A stretch of 64,000 nucleotides of DNA from assembly GCF_026262505.1 (NCBI RefSeq), contig NC_067203.1, forward strand, positions 8,246,001-8,310,000, read 5' to 3'. Shown in pieces: positions 41,365-50,864 of the stretch. The position numbers were made by a program, and so were the translations under genes. This DNA is from Trichomonas vaginalis G3 (lineage: Eukaryota; Parabasalia; Trichomonadida; Trichomonadidae). The notes under the pieces are model-generated. The model was not told where the DNA came from, did no database searches, and saw nothing but the letters and a program-made list of their open reading frames with translations. How positions within the stretch are numbered: the stretch's first letter is position 1; every line of letters starts with the position of its first letter.

Positions 41365-41404
41365 GGTGAGATCTCACCCGTTTTCTCACCTGTTTTTTCA
41401 CCCC
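41365..41404. repeat. Palindrome module, copy 2
   Basis: GGTGAGATCTCACC at 41365-41378, preceded by TAGGTGAAGA and followed by TTTTCTCACC and TTTTTTCACC. It lies in the 3' region of the integrase gene. Confidence 0.85.
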
Positions 41405-41433
41405 GTGAATTTTCATGAATTTCCTTAAGATAG

Positions 41434-41482
41434 AAAAATAAAGTTAGTTTTATTTTTATTTATTTTTTTATTTTGTATAAAA
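41434..41482 (+). promoter_or_regulatory. Shared T-rich leader, copy 1
   Basis: AAATAAAGTTAGTTTTATTT continues as a T-rich stretch to TTTTGTAT just before the ATG at 41486. The same stretch precedes the genes at 42796 and 43496. Confidence 0.7.
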
Positions 41483-41485
41483 GAT

Positions 41486-42451
41486 ATGATTTCAACAATC
41501 GGCACAACAACAATTCAAGCCGCGAACGGCGGGACTCTGTCCACAACAACAGCACCAAACTCGTTAGTCATGAATCCTACGTCAATGTTAGTAGAGATGA
41601 AAAACTTCATTCCTTCTTCATTTACTTTTGAAACAGAAATCCAGAAGATAAAGCAAGAACTTTTAACAAGTAATTTAGACTGTAGTGCGAAAGATGAAAC
41701 AAATGAACAGTATCTTTATGAAATGCAGGACATTATTGACCATTTACCCAAATTGCCTGAAATCCAACAGCAAAAACTAACTATTCCTGAATTCGATGAA
41801 ATAGAAGTCAAAGCAACTGACTCGGTAGAAATAAAGAAGTTCATACGTAAAGTAAATTATGAATTCCTTGGTTTTCATTGCAACCATAAGGTTATGGACA
41901 AAGATTGCGACATGGTTTATAAAAACATTTCTGACATATATAAATCTGAAGAATTTAAGACTTACGATAACTTTGTTTCATTAGTTGCAAAATGTGTTTG
42001 GGAAATAAGAGATAAAGATAGAAGAGGTAAGGTATGGAATGAACAGATAAAACCAGCAGCTTTTGAGATGAAGAGAGCAATTGACGCTTTAGTTGTTTTA
42101 GCAGGTAAGGTTTCAGAATATAACGCAAAAATGAACCCACAATGTTCTAAATGTAAAGCAGCAATAAGGAAATATAACTATTCTGTCAAAGAGATAGAAA
42201 GAATGAGAAACGACTATGCAGATTTAAAGAAAGAAGCAGAAAAACCAGCAGAAGATAAAATGGACATGTTAGAATTTCTGAACAAAAACTATCCAACTGC
42301 TGACGATTTCCTTCTATCTGACGTCAAGAAGAAGTATAAAGAAACTTTCGGCATAGTTAAAACATTCGATATCCTCAGCGAAGAAATAGAAGCTACGAAA
42401 TTGTTTAGAATTTCAAATATACATCGTACAATTCATGTAAAACGCTTGTGA
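41486..42451 (+). CDS. Polinton-2 321-residue protein, unknown
   Basis: Starts MISTIGTTTIQAANGGTLST. The N-terminus is Thr-rich. The middle is helical with CNHKVMDKDCDMVYKNI. A CSKC pair near residue 220 could bind metal. The end (LSEEIEATKLFRISNIHRTI) is helical. No domain is recognised. It shares its leader with the two KilA-N genes downstream and may be co-regulated with them. A mini-hairpin pair sits in its first 20 codons (41519-41542). Confidence 0.55.
   Translation: MISTIGTTTIQAANGGTLSTTTAPNSLVMNPTSMLVEMKNFIPSSFTFETEIQKIKQELLTSNLDCSAKDETNEQYLYEMQDIIDHLPKLPEIQQQKLTIPEFDEIEVKATDSVEIKKFIRKVNYEFLGFHCNHKVMDKDCDMVYKNISDIYKSEEFKTYDNFVSLVAKCVWEIRDKDRRGKVWNEQIKPAAFEMKRAIDALVVLAGKVSEYNAKMNPQCSKCKAAIRKYNYSVKEIERMRNDYADLKKEAEKPAEDKMDMLEFLNKNYPTADDFLLSDVKKKYKETFGIVKTFDILSEEIEATKLFRISNIHRTIHVKRL
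41519..41542. repeat. Tandem mini-hairpin pair 5
   Basis: GCCG-CGAA-CGGC at 41519-41530, then GGAC-TCT-GTCC at 41532-41542, inside coding sequence. Confidence 0.7.
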
Positions 42452-42690
42452 AAAAACAGGTGAAAAAACAGGTGAAAAAAAAGGTGAGATCTCACCTCTT
42501 CACCTAAACATTATTTTTGCTGAATTCAGCAACAAAATTCTGAGTAAAATAATTTTTAGGGCATGTGTCAAACCGTTGAGTTTTCACAAAATTTAAAAAA
42601 TAACGTTTACCATGTAAAACGCTTGTGAAAAAACTGGGGTGAAAAATTAGGTGAGAAAACAGGTGAGATCTCACCTCTTCACCTAAACAT
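42440..42690. repeat. Palindrome modules, copies 3 and 4, in a duplicated spacer
   Basis: GGTGAGATCTCACC at 42483-42496 and 42662-42675, each preceded by AACAGGTGA repeats and followed by TCTTCACCTAAAC. The unit with CATGTAAAACGCTTGTGAAA is duplicated here, so the spacer after the 41486 gene arose by tandem duplication. Confidence 0.85.
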
Positions 42691-42737
42691 TATTTTTGCT
42701 GAAAAATGACCAAATTTCATGAATTTCCTTAAGACAG

Positions 42738-42785
42738 AAAAAATAAAGTTAGTTTTATTTTTATTTATTTTTTTATTTTGTATGT
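42738..42785 (+). promoter_or_regulatory. Shared T-rich leader, copy 2
   Basis: Same leader as at 41434, ending TTTTGTATGTAAGAACAGAA before the ATG at 42796. Confidence 0.7.
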
Positions 42786-42795
42786 AAGAACAGAA

Positions 42796-43407
42796 ATGAC
42801 AAACATTGAGTTTGAAACAGTTAGAAAGATAGACAATGACACCAAAGTGGTTAGAATAGGTGATTTAAACGTAAGATACTCAAAGAAATACAACAAATAT
42901 TCTTTGTCAGACATTATATTTCCATCTGGAAAGAAAACACACGACTGGGTTAGAAATGCTTCAACTCAGAAAATTTTGACAAGAAATCCTGAGCTTATGA
43001 TATCGGTAAGATTCTATGGAACTACAGCATATCTCATCGACAAAAGTCTTATACCAATAGTTTTGTTATGGTTAGACCCAGTTGTTGGATATAACTTCAT
43101 AACATATGGTTCATTCGATACGGAACGTTGCAGTGAAGGCTTACTTTACATCGTTCAGAAACCGAAGGACTTCAACACAAAGAGATATAAGATAGGAAGA
43201 ACATATAATATAACTCAAAGATATGACAGTACAGTCAATAGAGTCAAGGTTGTGTTCGTTAACGATATGAGAGCTGCAGAAACAGAACTACTTGAAAAGT
43301 TTGAGAAAATGTATGGTGCTCCCATAAAAGGTAAAGAAACGTTTGAAGTAGATGAGATAGATAAAGCTATAAAATTATTTGACGAAGTTGCTGAAAAATA
43401 CATGTAA
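42796..43407 (+). CDS. Polinton-2 KilA-N plus T5orf172-type protein
   Basis: A 203-residue protein (MTNIEFETVRKIDNDTKVVR). The N-terminal half (LSDIIFPSGKKTHDWVRNAS and following) resembles KilA-N DNA-binding domains. The C-terminal half (LLYIVQKPKDF, RYKIGRTYNITQRYD, AAETELLEKFEKMYG) matches the T5orf172/GIY-YIG-like fold. This pair of domains is common in large DNA viruses and phages. It may act in DNA binding or regulation. The true start is the ATG after the leader, 18 bases into the open frame. Confidence 0.75.
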   Translation: MTNIEFETVRKIDNDTKVVRIGDLNVRYSKKYNKYSLSDIIFPSGKKTHDWVRNASTQKILTRNPELMISVRFYGTTAYLIDKSLIPIVLLWLDPVVGYNFITYGSFDTERCSEGLLYIVQKPKDFNTKRYKIGRTYNITQRYDSTVNRVKVVFVNDMRAAETELLEKFEKMYGAPIKGKETFEVDEIDKAIKLFDEVAEKYM

Positions 43408-43440
43408 AGCGTTTATTTTTGGTCTTTTGTGAAAGTCAGA

Positions 43441-43484
43441 AAATAAAGTTAGTTTTATTTTTATTTATTTTTTTATTTTGTATG
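43441..43484 (+). promoter_or_regulatory. Shared T-rich leader, copy 3
   Basis: AAATAAAGTTAGTTTTATTT and onward to TTTTGTATGTAAAGACAGAT before the ATG at 43496. Confidence 0.7.
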
Positions 43485-43495
43485 TAAAGACAGAT

Positions 43496-44356
43496 ATGTC
43501 AACAACAGAGAACACAACAACAGTTATAGTCCATGAAGCTATAAATGAAGAATACGAGTGGGTTCAGTTTAACAAACAACTCCGTCTCATTCGTTCGGTC
43601 AAAGACGATATGTACCAGATGCAAAGTATTTTGACAGCATGTTATGCTCCAGATACTAAGCTTCCTAAAGACTGGTTTAGGAACCAAAGCACACAAGAAC
43701 TTTTGAGCGAAGCACAGCGAGACATACTTTTTTCTGAAAACAGTGAAGAACAGCGAGTAGGTAAAAAAACCCAGTCGCCAAAACTCTATGAAAATCGTGA
43801 AAAATTGCCAAACGGTTTGAGAGGATATTATGTTCATAGACTTCTCGTAAATGCTGTAGCAATGTGGGCTTCACCTCGTTATGCTTGGTATGTTTGTAAA
43901 CTTCTTGACGAAATTCACAGACAAGAACGCGAACAGATGGAAAAGAAACTTCAAGCAAAAGATGAAGTCATTGAATCCAAAGACAAAAGCATACAGAAAA
44001 GAATACCGCGTTCAGTACCAAAAGGAAAGGAAAAGAGTTATAAGTATATGATATATACTGAAGAGTTGGAGAAAGAAGAAGACAGAGATATGGTTATGTT
44101 GCATTTAGTCAGAAGAAACAACAAAAGCTTTTATGACCTTGCTAAGATTTACAAATCTGACAGAAACTGGTTCTATCGTGAAAACTTACCGATTTCAATG
44201 ACACCGAATGAGCAAATAAAGGAAATTGTCAAAAGTACTCTTCCTCAAACACACTATGACATCAAAGGTTGCACAATACTTACATTCAAAGAAGACTTAC
44301 CATTGTTAAAGGAAAAAATAACAGAGTATTTCGATAACTTCAAAGAGGAAGAATGA
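43496..44356 (+). CDS. Polinton-2 KilA-N domain protein
   Basis: A 286-residue protein (MSTTENTTTVIVHEAINEEY). KilA-N marks: LPKDWFRNQSTQELLSEA, GLRGYYVHRLLVNAVAMWAS and PRYAWYVCKLLDEIHRQER. A coiled-coil linker (EKKLQAKDEVIESKDKS) and a second helical domain (MVMLHLVRRNNKSFYDLAKI) follow. It is likely a virus-type DNA-binding regulator. It is a paralogue of 42796 in the KilA-N part and has the same leader. Confidence 0.78.
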   Translation: MSTTENTTTVIVHEAINEEYEWVQFNKQLRLIRSVKDDMYQMQSILTACYAPDTKLPKDWFRNQSTQELLSEAQRDILFSENSEEQRVGKKTQSPKLYENREKLPNGLRGYYVHRLLVNAVAMWASPRYAWYVCKLLDEIHRQEREQMEKKLQAKDEVIESKDKSIQKRIPRSVPKGKEKSYKYMIYTEELEKEEDRDMVMLHLVRRNNKSFYDLAKIYKSDRNWFYRENLPISMTPNEQIKEIVKSTLPQTHYDIKGCTILTFKEDLPLLKEKITEYFDNFKEEE

Positions 44357-44409
44357 AAATCTAAGCTAATTTTATTTTTTTTATAAAATTTTATCTCATA
44401 TGAAAGAAC

Positions 44410-44625
44410 ATGAATTTAGAATATTCGGAACTCATGACAGAAGAAGAGAACGAACAACATGTAAAAGATTATGCAAAATTTCTGAAGACATACAAAGCAT
44501 TTAAACAATATCTAAATGCTTCTAAAGATTATGCAAAATTTCTGAAGGTATATAAAGCTTATGAAAAAGCGTATGAAAAGTTTATACATTGGGGAATTGT
44601 TGTAAAATATCCATATGAATACTAA
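44410..44625 (+). CDS. Polinton-2 71-residue protein with internal duplication
   Basis: Charged helical protein. KDYAKFLKTYKAFKQYLNA is followed by a second KDYAKFLKVYKAYEKAY, so it carries a tandem duplicate of about 20 residues. The function is not known. It lies between KilA-N and a minus-strand gene. Confidence 0.45.
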   Translation: MNLEYSELMTEEENEQHVKDYAKFLKTYKAFKQYLNASKDYAKFLKVYKAYEKAYEKFIHWGIVVKYPYEY

Positions 44626-44643
44626 CCAAAAATATATTTTTGC

Positions 44644-45117
44644 TTAAATAGCTTCAGGGTCTATTTCTTCAACCATTTCACTTCCTTCGTCAATGTCAAT
44701 AGAAGCTTCTTCAACCTTTGGTAAGAATTTCTGTATAACATCTTTGTTCGTTATTGTCTTCAGAGATGAAGGATAATATTTCACATTTGTTTCACCCTTC
44801 TTATATTCTTTCTGTTCGGAAAGATTCATAGCAATACTGAAGAAGTCAATGTTAGAGTTCTTTATGACAGTATAATGAGTATCTTTGACATTCACGAAGA
44901 AACTCTTTTGTTTCAAAACTACTGCTAACTCTTGTGAAGTATAACGTTTGCGGTCAATGACAATAGCTAATGGTCTGACATACTGACCAAACTTAGATTC
45001 TTTCACAAACTTCTTGTTAAAGATAACATTAACGTTTGAAGCACCATTGAACTCATTCTTGATGGCATTAGCGAGAGCATTGTATGAAAAGAACTTGCAA
45101 TCTTGCATGTGTTTCAT
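44644..45117 (-). CDS. Polinton-2 157-residue protein, unknown
   Basis: Starts MKHMQDCKFFSYNALANAIK. It has predicted alternating beta strands (VRPLAIVIDRKRYTSQELAV, SFFVNVKDTHYTVI) and an acidic tail (EEASIDIDEGSEMVEEID). No domain is recognised. It is convergent with the 71-residue gene and divergent from the polymerase-side gene at 45206. Confidence 0.55.
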   Translation of the reverse strand: MKHMQDCKFFSYNALANAIKNEFNGASNVNVIFNKKFVKESKFGQYVRPLAIVIDRKRYTSQELAVVLKQKSFFVNVKDTHYTVIKNSNIDFFSIAMNLSEQKEYKKGETNVKYYPSSLKTITNKDVIQKFLPKVEEASIDIDEGSEMVEEIDPEAI

Positions 45118-45205
45118 TATAATAAAAATATTAAATTATTTTGAAAAATAACTTAAAATCTAATCTAATTTTTTCAAAAATATTTTTTTTTATTTCCTAC
45201 TAAAG

Positions 45206-46600
45206 ATGTATCGGAAGTTGTCTAAGTTAGAACACTCGGAAATAAAACAACTTCTTACAGAAGCTAACATAGATGTTGCAAAGCATTACGCAACAAACAA
45301 AAAAGCACTCGCTGACTTCATTAAAGACTATAATGGTGCAATAAGTTATGATAGAATTCATGAGTTCATAAAGCCGCAACGCGGCGAGGACGAAGTCCAT
45401 GCAATAGCATTTCCTTTAAATGACGTTGCTATTGACTTATATCATAGACGTTCAGTACCTCATGAAGTAAGAAGAGAAATGTTTGACATAACAAATGCAA
45501 ACGTTGGTCATACTCGTAAAGCTCTTTCGCATGATGTTCGTCAAGAGATGTTTGACATAACAAATGCAAACGTTGGTGAAACACGAAAGAGAGACGACAC
45601 ACTGAAACAACAGAGAAGAGAGATGTTTAAGCGCTATAGAACAAGTTCGCAAAGCTAACGATGTCATTCGTTCCATTGACGACAAACCAAAAGAAGGTGA
45701 GAGATGGTTAAAGAAAGATGAAGAGAATAGGAAGAGAAATGTGAAGTCAGGCAATAGACTCATTGACTTTAACATCGAAGCTTTAGATGAACCAAACAGA
45801 GACTACTTACACAAACATTTCGGTAAGGTTTTCATGAGACTCTTAGAGAAGATTAAAATAAACTCCCAACAGAGATGGATGGTATGTTATAAACTTGGTG
45901 GAAAGTATGAATGTTCTACGTTAAACCTCAATAATATTGGAACATACTACATCAGCTCTTGAAGGAGAACTTTATATCAGAGATAGAAGCAAATGCTGCA
46001 GGTATTGTTGAAATGCACTATGACTTCTTCTTGACAAACATAAAGAATCTTACTGAAATAAAGATGTATGATTTAACAGAATATGAAGGCTTAACGATGT
46101 CAGATGTAAAGAAAGGCAAACCAAAAAAGAGACCATATAGAGATGAAAGCACACTGACAAATGACCAGAAAGCCATTTTGGAAGCTCTTAAGCAAACAGG
46201 AAACCCAGCACTTATAGAAAGCTTTTGGAAAGATAATGGTGAAAAGAAGTTTTATAAGAAGAGAAGCGGTCAGTTCTGGAAGTATCTTTGCACATTACCT
46301 ATAAATCTTGAACGCTACCAAATCTTCAATGAACTGAACAAAAGAACTGCAACACTTATGACAGAGACAATTGTTTCGTTTATGCTTGCATTCAGGCTGG
46401 AGTAAATGAAGAAACTATTGACCACATGAGAGAAGTCATTCGTGTTAGAGACTTTCCTCAAAGTAAAGTACAAGAAATTTCCGAACAGGTATAGCATTTA
46501 ATGTTACCATTGGTTATTTCAATGACTCAAGACATAATGAAATAAAGAGATACATACCAAAAGAATGTAAACTGTTCGAACTATTGACTTACTTCTTGTT
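45206..46600 (+). pseudogene. Polinton-2 region upstream of polymerase, candidate terminal protein, broken
   Basis: The N-terminal part (KLEHSEIKQLLTEANIDVAK ... YDRIHEFIKP) resembles residues 9-65 of the Polinton-1 gene at 5405-6562. Both lie directly upstream of the polymerase on the same strand. It contains two copies of REMFDITNANVG. The region looks broken, with a few breaks. A terminal-protein role is inferred only from conserved position. Confidence 0.55.
45373..45398. repeat. Tandem mini-hairpin pair 6
   Basis: GCCGC-AAC-GCGGC at 45373-45385, then GGAC-GAA-GTCC at 45388-45398. Confidence 0.8.
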
Positions 46601-46668
46601 GAAGACCACTACATGCTAAACGAAAGATTACCAATGACAACATATTTCATTCGCAACTATATAGAAAT

Positions 46669-49041
46669 TTGAAGGAGTGTGGTGGAATGAACATTGAGAA
46701 ACAAATGAAGATTTATACAAAGAGAGAAGATAAATATGTAGTTCGTTATGATAGAACAACACCGTTATGGGATGTTATGAAAACATTGTGGGAGTGCAAA
46801 TATTTCGAACCTATTTCTTATGGAGAACTTTTCACATATACGACTGACTTATATAAACAGAACCTTGCACCATTTAAAGATTTGACATATGCTCCAAAGT
46901 ATTGTGTACAACTGAAGAAGAAAGCAGAGTCAAAAGAAGTAAATAAAAATAAGTGCAAGTTCATTCCTGAGCACGTTTTCTTTGCTGACTTTGAGTGTAG
47001 TACGATGGCTTTCATAAAGCTTTTAACATCTGTTATGACAGTGAAGATGGTTCAGTGAGTGAAAGCATTTGGGGTCAGAACTGTGCAACAGAATTTTTGG
47101 AACGACTTCCTGACAAGAGTTTAATATATTTCCATAACCTCAGTTATGATATAAACTTCATCTTAAGACACATGACAGAAGTGAAAGGAACTCCCATCAT
47201 TAAAGGTTCACGAACAATGCAAATAACTGGCTTATATAAAGGAAGGGCAATTATTATAAAAGACTCTTACAGTGTTATAAATAAGAAGCTTAAACTATTT
47301 CCTGCTATGTTTAACTTACAAACAGGACCGAAAGAAGTATTTCCATACAACTACTACAGCAGTGTTTTGTTAGCAAATGACAACAGAACTGGTGTCATTT
47401 CTGAAGCATGTAAGTTTATCCAGGATGCAGATACATTCATGAAGAACATAGATTCCATCAAAGGTTGCAGAATAGATGAAAACCACTTCGACTTAGAAAA
47501 ATATAGCACATTTTATTGCAAACAAGATGTAAGAATTTTAAGAGAAGGTTTTGTAAAGTTCCGCAATGACTTATTGAAAGAGTTTGATTTAAACGTTTAT
47601 GACTACGTTAGTATTTGTTCATTGCTAACAAATTATTTGAGAACAGAGTATACTTCCCGAATGGAAATCTTTATGACCTCTCAAATAAACCAAGAGAATT
47701 TATTTCACGCTGTATTCAAGGTGGAAGATGTATGCTGTCAGATAACATGAAACAAAAGAGCGAAAAGAAACTCATTGCTGACTTCGACGCTGTTTCATTA
47801 TATCCATCAGCTATAGCAAGACTTTATACTTTAGAAGGAATTCCAAAGGTTATGAAGGATGAGATGCTAAGCACAGAGTATCTCATGAGACATTTATTCG
47901 ATGACGACCAAAAGGAACCCATTGGTGAAAAGTTTATGTCTGGTTTCTTTGTTCTCATTAAGATAACAGAGATTGGAATACATAGACACTTTCCTTTAAT
48001 AGTTTGTGACCCTGAACTAAATCCAGAACTTAACGTTCCAGAAGTTCAAACACTTGCTGTTTAATGTATGTTGACCATATAACATTACAAGACCTCATAA
48101 AATATCAAGGTGTCAAATGTGAAGTGTTGCAAGGATACTATTACGATGGAAACAGAGATATTAGAATAAGAGATGAAGTAAAGAAGTTGTTTGAGTTAAG
48201 GTTAAAGTATAAGAAAGAAGGAAATCCTTTGCAAGAAAATATAAAGCTCATTCTGAACAGTATTTATGGCAAAACTATTCTATCTCCTATTGAGTCAAAA
48301 ATAACCATAGTAAATGACAAAGATGCTATAAGATATGCCATCAGAAACTACAACCATATAGTGAAGTTCGAAGGTTTGGATGGTTCAGATAAAACTATTT
48401 TCAAGCTAACGAAAAGCATTTGCAGACACTTTAACTTTTGCCCACTTGGTGTTAACATTCTATCAATGTCAAAGAGAATAATGTGTGAAGTATTCTGTAC
48501 TGCTGAGGACATGGGTCTTCAAATATTTTACCAGGACTGTGATAGCATGCATATTTTCAATGAAGACATACCAAAGCTTGCAGCAGAGTTTAAGAAGAGA
48601 TACGGTAGAGAACTTATTGGTAAAACATTAGGTCAGTTCCATTCTGACTTTGCAGAAATCACAAAAGATAAACAAAGTTTAGCATACAAGTCAATATTTT
48701 GTGGAAAGAAGACTTACATAGACTTACTCATGAATGATTTAAATGAAGTTGCATTTCACTGCAGAATGAAAGGCGTGAAGCAAGATGTTATTGCTTTAAC
48801 CGCTAATGAAATGTTTCCTGACTCTGTTCAGTGTTTCTATGATGAAGATAAAGGTTTAATGATTCCGCAAGGAAAATTTGACAAAGACTCTGAGTTCAGT
48901 GTTATGAAACTTTACAAAGCACTTTATGACGGTCAAGAGATTGGATTTGACTTATGTAAGTCATGTCAACCTTGCTTTGAAGAGAAGTTTAACTTCTCAA
49001 TAACGACTAAAACAAGCTTTATTCGTAAGTTGAAGTTCTGA
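46669..49041 (+). pseudogene. Polinton-2 protein-primed DNA polymerase B, broken
   Basis: Recognisable parts in order: FADFECST, YFHNLSYDINFIL, YCKQDVRIL (exonuclease), DFDAVSLYPSAI, LILNSIYGKT and YQDCDSMHIF (polymerase). It is smaller than the Polinton-1 enzyme and lacks the HNH-like insert. It looks broken, with about two to three breaks, so the element cannot now copy itself without help. Confidence 0.9.
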
Positions 49042-49197
49042 GGTCATTTATTTTTGTCAGCAATGAGGTCATGAATGAGGTCAGCAATGAGGTCATGAAT
49101 GAGGTCATTTATTTTTGTCAGCAATGAGGTCATGAATGAGGTCAGCAATGAGGTCATGAATGTGGTCATTTATTTTTGTCAGCAATGAGGTCATTCG
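49041..49197. repeat. 61-bp tandem repeat between convergent genes
   Basis: About 2.6 copies of a 61-base unit (starts at 49041, 49102, 49163). Each is built of AATGAGGTCATG and GTCAGC words plus ATTTATTTTTGTCAGC. It lies between the ends of the polymerase and minor-capsid genes. Confidence 0.85.
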
Positions 49198-49223
49198 TGA
49201 TAAAAATAAAGCTAGCGTAGATT

Positions 49224-50081
49224 TTACAATACTGCGATGGTAGAGTTTAAGAGTTGTGCTTCAATGTAGAGACAGTCCTTATGGTCTGGAGGTAAGAACA
49301 CTGGGCAGTTATGGTCATGAGTGGAGAACATGTCTATCCAAAACTCACGATTGAAGCCAGTTAATTTATAGTATTTAGGATTTGGCAGTGGTGAAGTTCT
49401 TGTATGACCAATGAACTCATTTTCAACTCCCTTACTTAAGTTTGAATATAATATAGCTTGCTTTCTATCCCAAATGCCAGGTGTTACAATCTTTGAAAAT
49501 TCATTTTTCCTCGGAAGCATTGCATCATAATTGAAAACATTTTTGAAATCATCACTTGGTTCAGAGATTTGAAATCTTATACGTAATGGATTTTCTTTCT
49601 CTTTAGCGACTTCATTGAATGGTGAGAATACAACAAACTGACAGTCATGTGTTCCATCTTCATTTTCATTAAATTCATAATGAAAGTCTATAAGTTGTGG
49701 CTGACTACCTTCTTCTTTCAGTTGTGCAAGAAACTCACGTAAAGGCTGTAAAGTTTGTACTTCAATGTTAAACTTTTTCTCGAACATCTCATTAAATGAA
49801 ATCATACATTGCAACAATGTTGTATCGTCTTTAAAGTATTTGTATATGTGAATGTTTTGGGCGCTTAAAGACTGTTCGTCATTTTCTATCTCGACTTGAA
49901 GTATAAAGTCAACCTTTCTGAAAGCACGTGTTATATACATAGATGTTATGCCAATGTACTTCTCTTCATTTATGTTCACAATCCAGTCTGTTGGAAACTT
50001 AAACGTTACTCTGTTCCCCTTTATTTTGACGTCAGGGTTTTCACTACTGAACGCAACAGATAAAGGTATTTGTCTATACAT
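49224..50081 (-). CDS. Polinton-2 minor-capsid (penton-like) candidate B
   Basis: A 285-residue beta-rich protein (MYRQIPLSVAFSSENPDVKI). Strand-forming stretches include NRVTFKFPTDWIVNINEEKY, CQFVVFSPF and RIRFQISEPS. The C-terminal end carries HDHNCPVFLPPDHKDCLYIE. It shares a strand pattern with 33483-34364. It is beside the major capsid block, so a penton or other minor capsid role is likely. The ATG follows TTTTTATCCGAATTAA, a context very like that before the major capsid gene (TTTTTATCCGAAGTAAATAC). Confidence 0.6.
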   Translation of the reverse strand: MYRQIPLSVAFSSENPDVKIKGNRVTFKFPTDWIVNINEEKYIGITSMYITRAFRKVDFILQVEIENDEQSLSAQNIHIYKYFKDDTTLLQCMISFNEMFEKKFNIEVQTLQPLREFLAQLKEEGSQPQLIDFHYEFNENEDGTHDCQFVVFSPFNEVAKEKENPLRIRFQISEPSDDFKNVFNYDAMLPRKNEFSKIVTPGIWDRKQAILYSNLSKGVENEFIGHTRTSPLPNPKYYKLTGFNREFWIDMFSTHDHNCPVFLPPDHKDCLYIEAQLLNSTIAVL

Positions 50082-50105
50082 TTAATTCGGATAAAAATAA
50101 ACCAT

Positions 50106-50366
50106 TTACTCTTTCTTTGCTTCAGCTTCTTTAGCTTTTGCTTCAGCTTCTTCTCTAGCTTTTTTCGCCAGTAGTCTTGGGTTCTTTTGTCTTCCAGCAG
50201 CTAATGCAGCAAGTTGTTTTTCACTAAGTTTTCTCTTTGGTCTCTCTGGCTTTTGTTCTTGTTTTTGTTCCTTCAGTTCGGATAAAATTTGCTCACGAAT
50301 TTCTTTCTTCAATGCTTCAACATCTATGACCCCTTGGGTCTTGTCCGTGGGGCTTGTCTGAGTCAT
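50106..50366 (-). CDS. Polinton-2 small Lys/Glu-rich coiled-coil protein
   Basis: An 86-residue protein starting MTQTSPTDKTQGVIDVEALK. Middle KEQKQEQKPERPKRKLS is basic, and the end (AKKAREEAEAKAKEAEAKKE) is a coiled coil. It could bind DNA in the particle. It lies 25 bases from the end of the penton-like gene. Confidence 0.55.
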   Translation of the reverse strand: MTQTSPTDKTQGVIDVEALKKEIREQILSELKEQKQEQKPERPKRKLSEKQLAALAAGRQKNPRLLAKKAREEAEAKAKEAEAKKE

Positions 50367-50411
50367 TTGACTGCAGATAAAAAACAAAATTAAAACTTTA
50401 ACCGATGTAAA

Positions 50412-50837
50412 ATGAGCTTGTCAAAATCAGAGCGAGAGTCTATTATATTAAATGACGCAAGAGGAATACAACATCCTTTCTATTACGTAAGTCAGAGTAA
50501 AGATGGTAAAATATATGTAAGAAAAAGAAAGGTTCCATTAGCGAATGCAGAAAGCGACAACATTAAGGTGTATGGCAAGGGTGAAGTCCATGTTAAGCCT
50601 TCTGTTCAAACTGAAAAGTCAATAGAACCAGAAGAAAAGAAGCCAGATGTACTTTCAATAACGAACCAAGAGCTTATTGCAAAGTTCGTGAATTTCATTG
50701 AAAAACAAACCGAGTCAAAGAACCCTGACCCACCAGTGAAAGAAGTTGAGACAAAAGAAAATGTACAGTTCATTGAAAATGTCAAGAAACAACTTCCACC
50801 ACGAATGCCAAGAAGAAGAGTGAGAATAATGAAGTAA
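50412..50837 (+). CDS. Polinton-2 protein with a YVxxxKDGxxxxRK motif
   Basis: A 141-residue protein (MSLSKSERESIILNDARGIQ). The segment HPFYYVSQSKDGKIYVRKRK resembles GFYVHTMKDGRVQFRKIKQP in the gene at 52989, so the two are short paralogues flanking the capsid gene. The tail is basic (RMPRRRVRIMK). Role unknown; perhaps a DNA-binding particle protein. Confidence 0.6.
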   Translation: MSLSKSERESIILNDARGIQHPFYYVSQSKDGKIYVRKRKVPLANAESDNIKVYGKGEVHVKPSVQTEKSIEPEEKKPDVLSITNQELIAKFVNFIEKQTESKNPDPPVKEVETKENVQFIENVKKQLPPRMPRRRVRIMK

Positions 50838-50864
50838 ATAGATATTTTTATCCGAAGTAAATAC

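Noticed and set aside
44410-44625. Short KilA-N fragment
   Set aside because: The protein is only a duplicated YAKFLK helix and shares no KilA-N motif with its neighbours.
49041-49197. CRISPR or attachment-site array
   Set aside because: Only about 2.6 units of 61 bp, without spacers.
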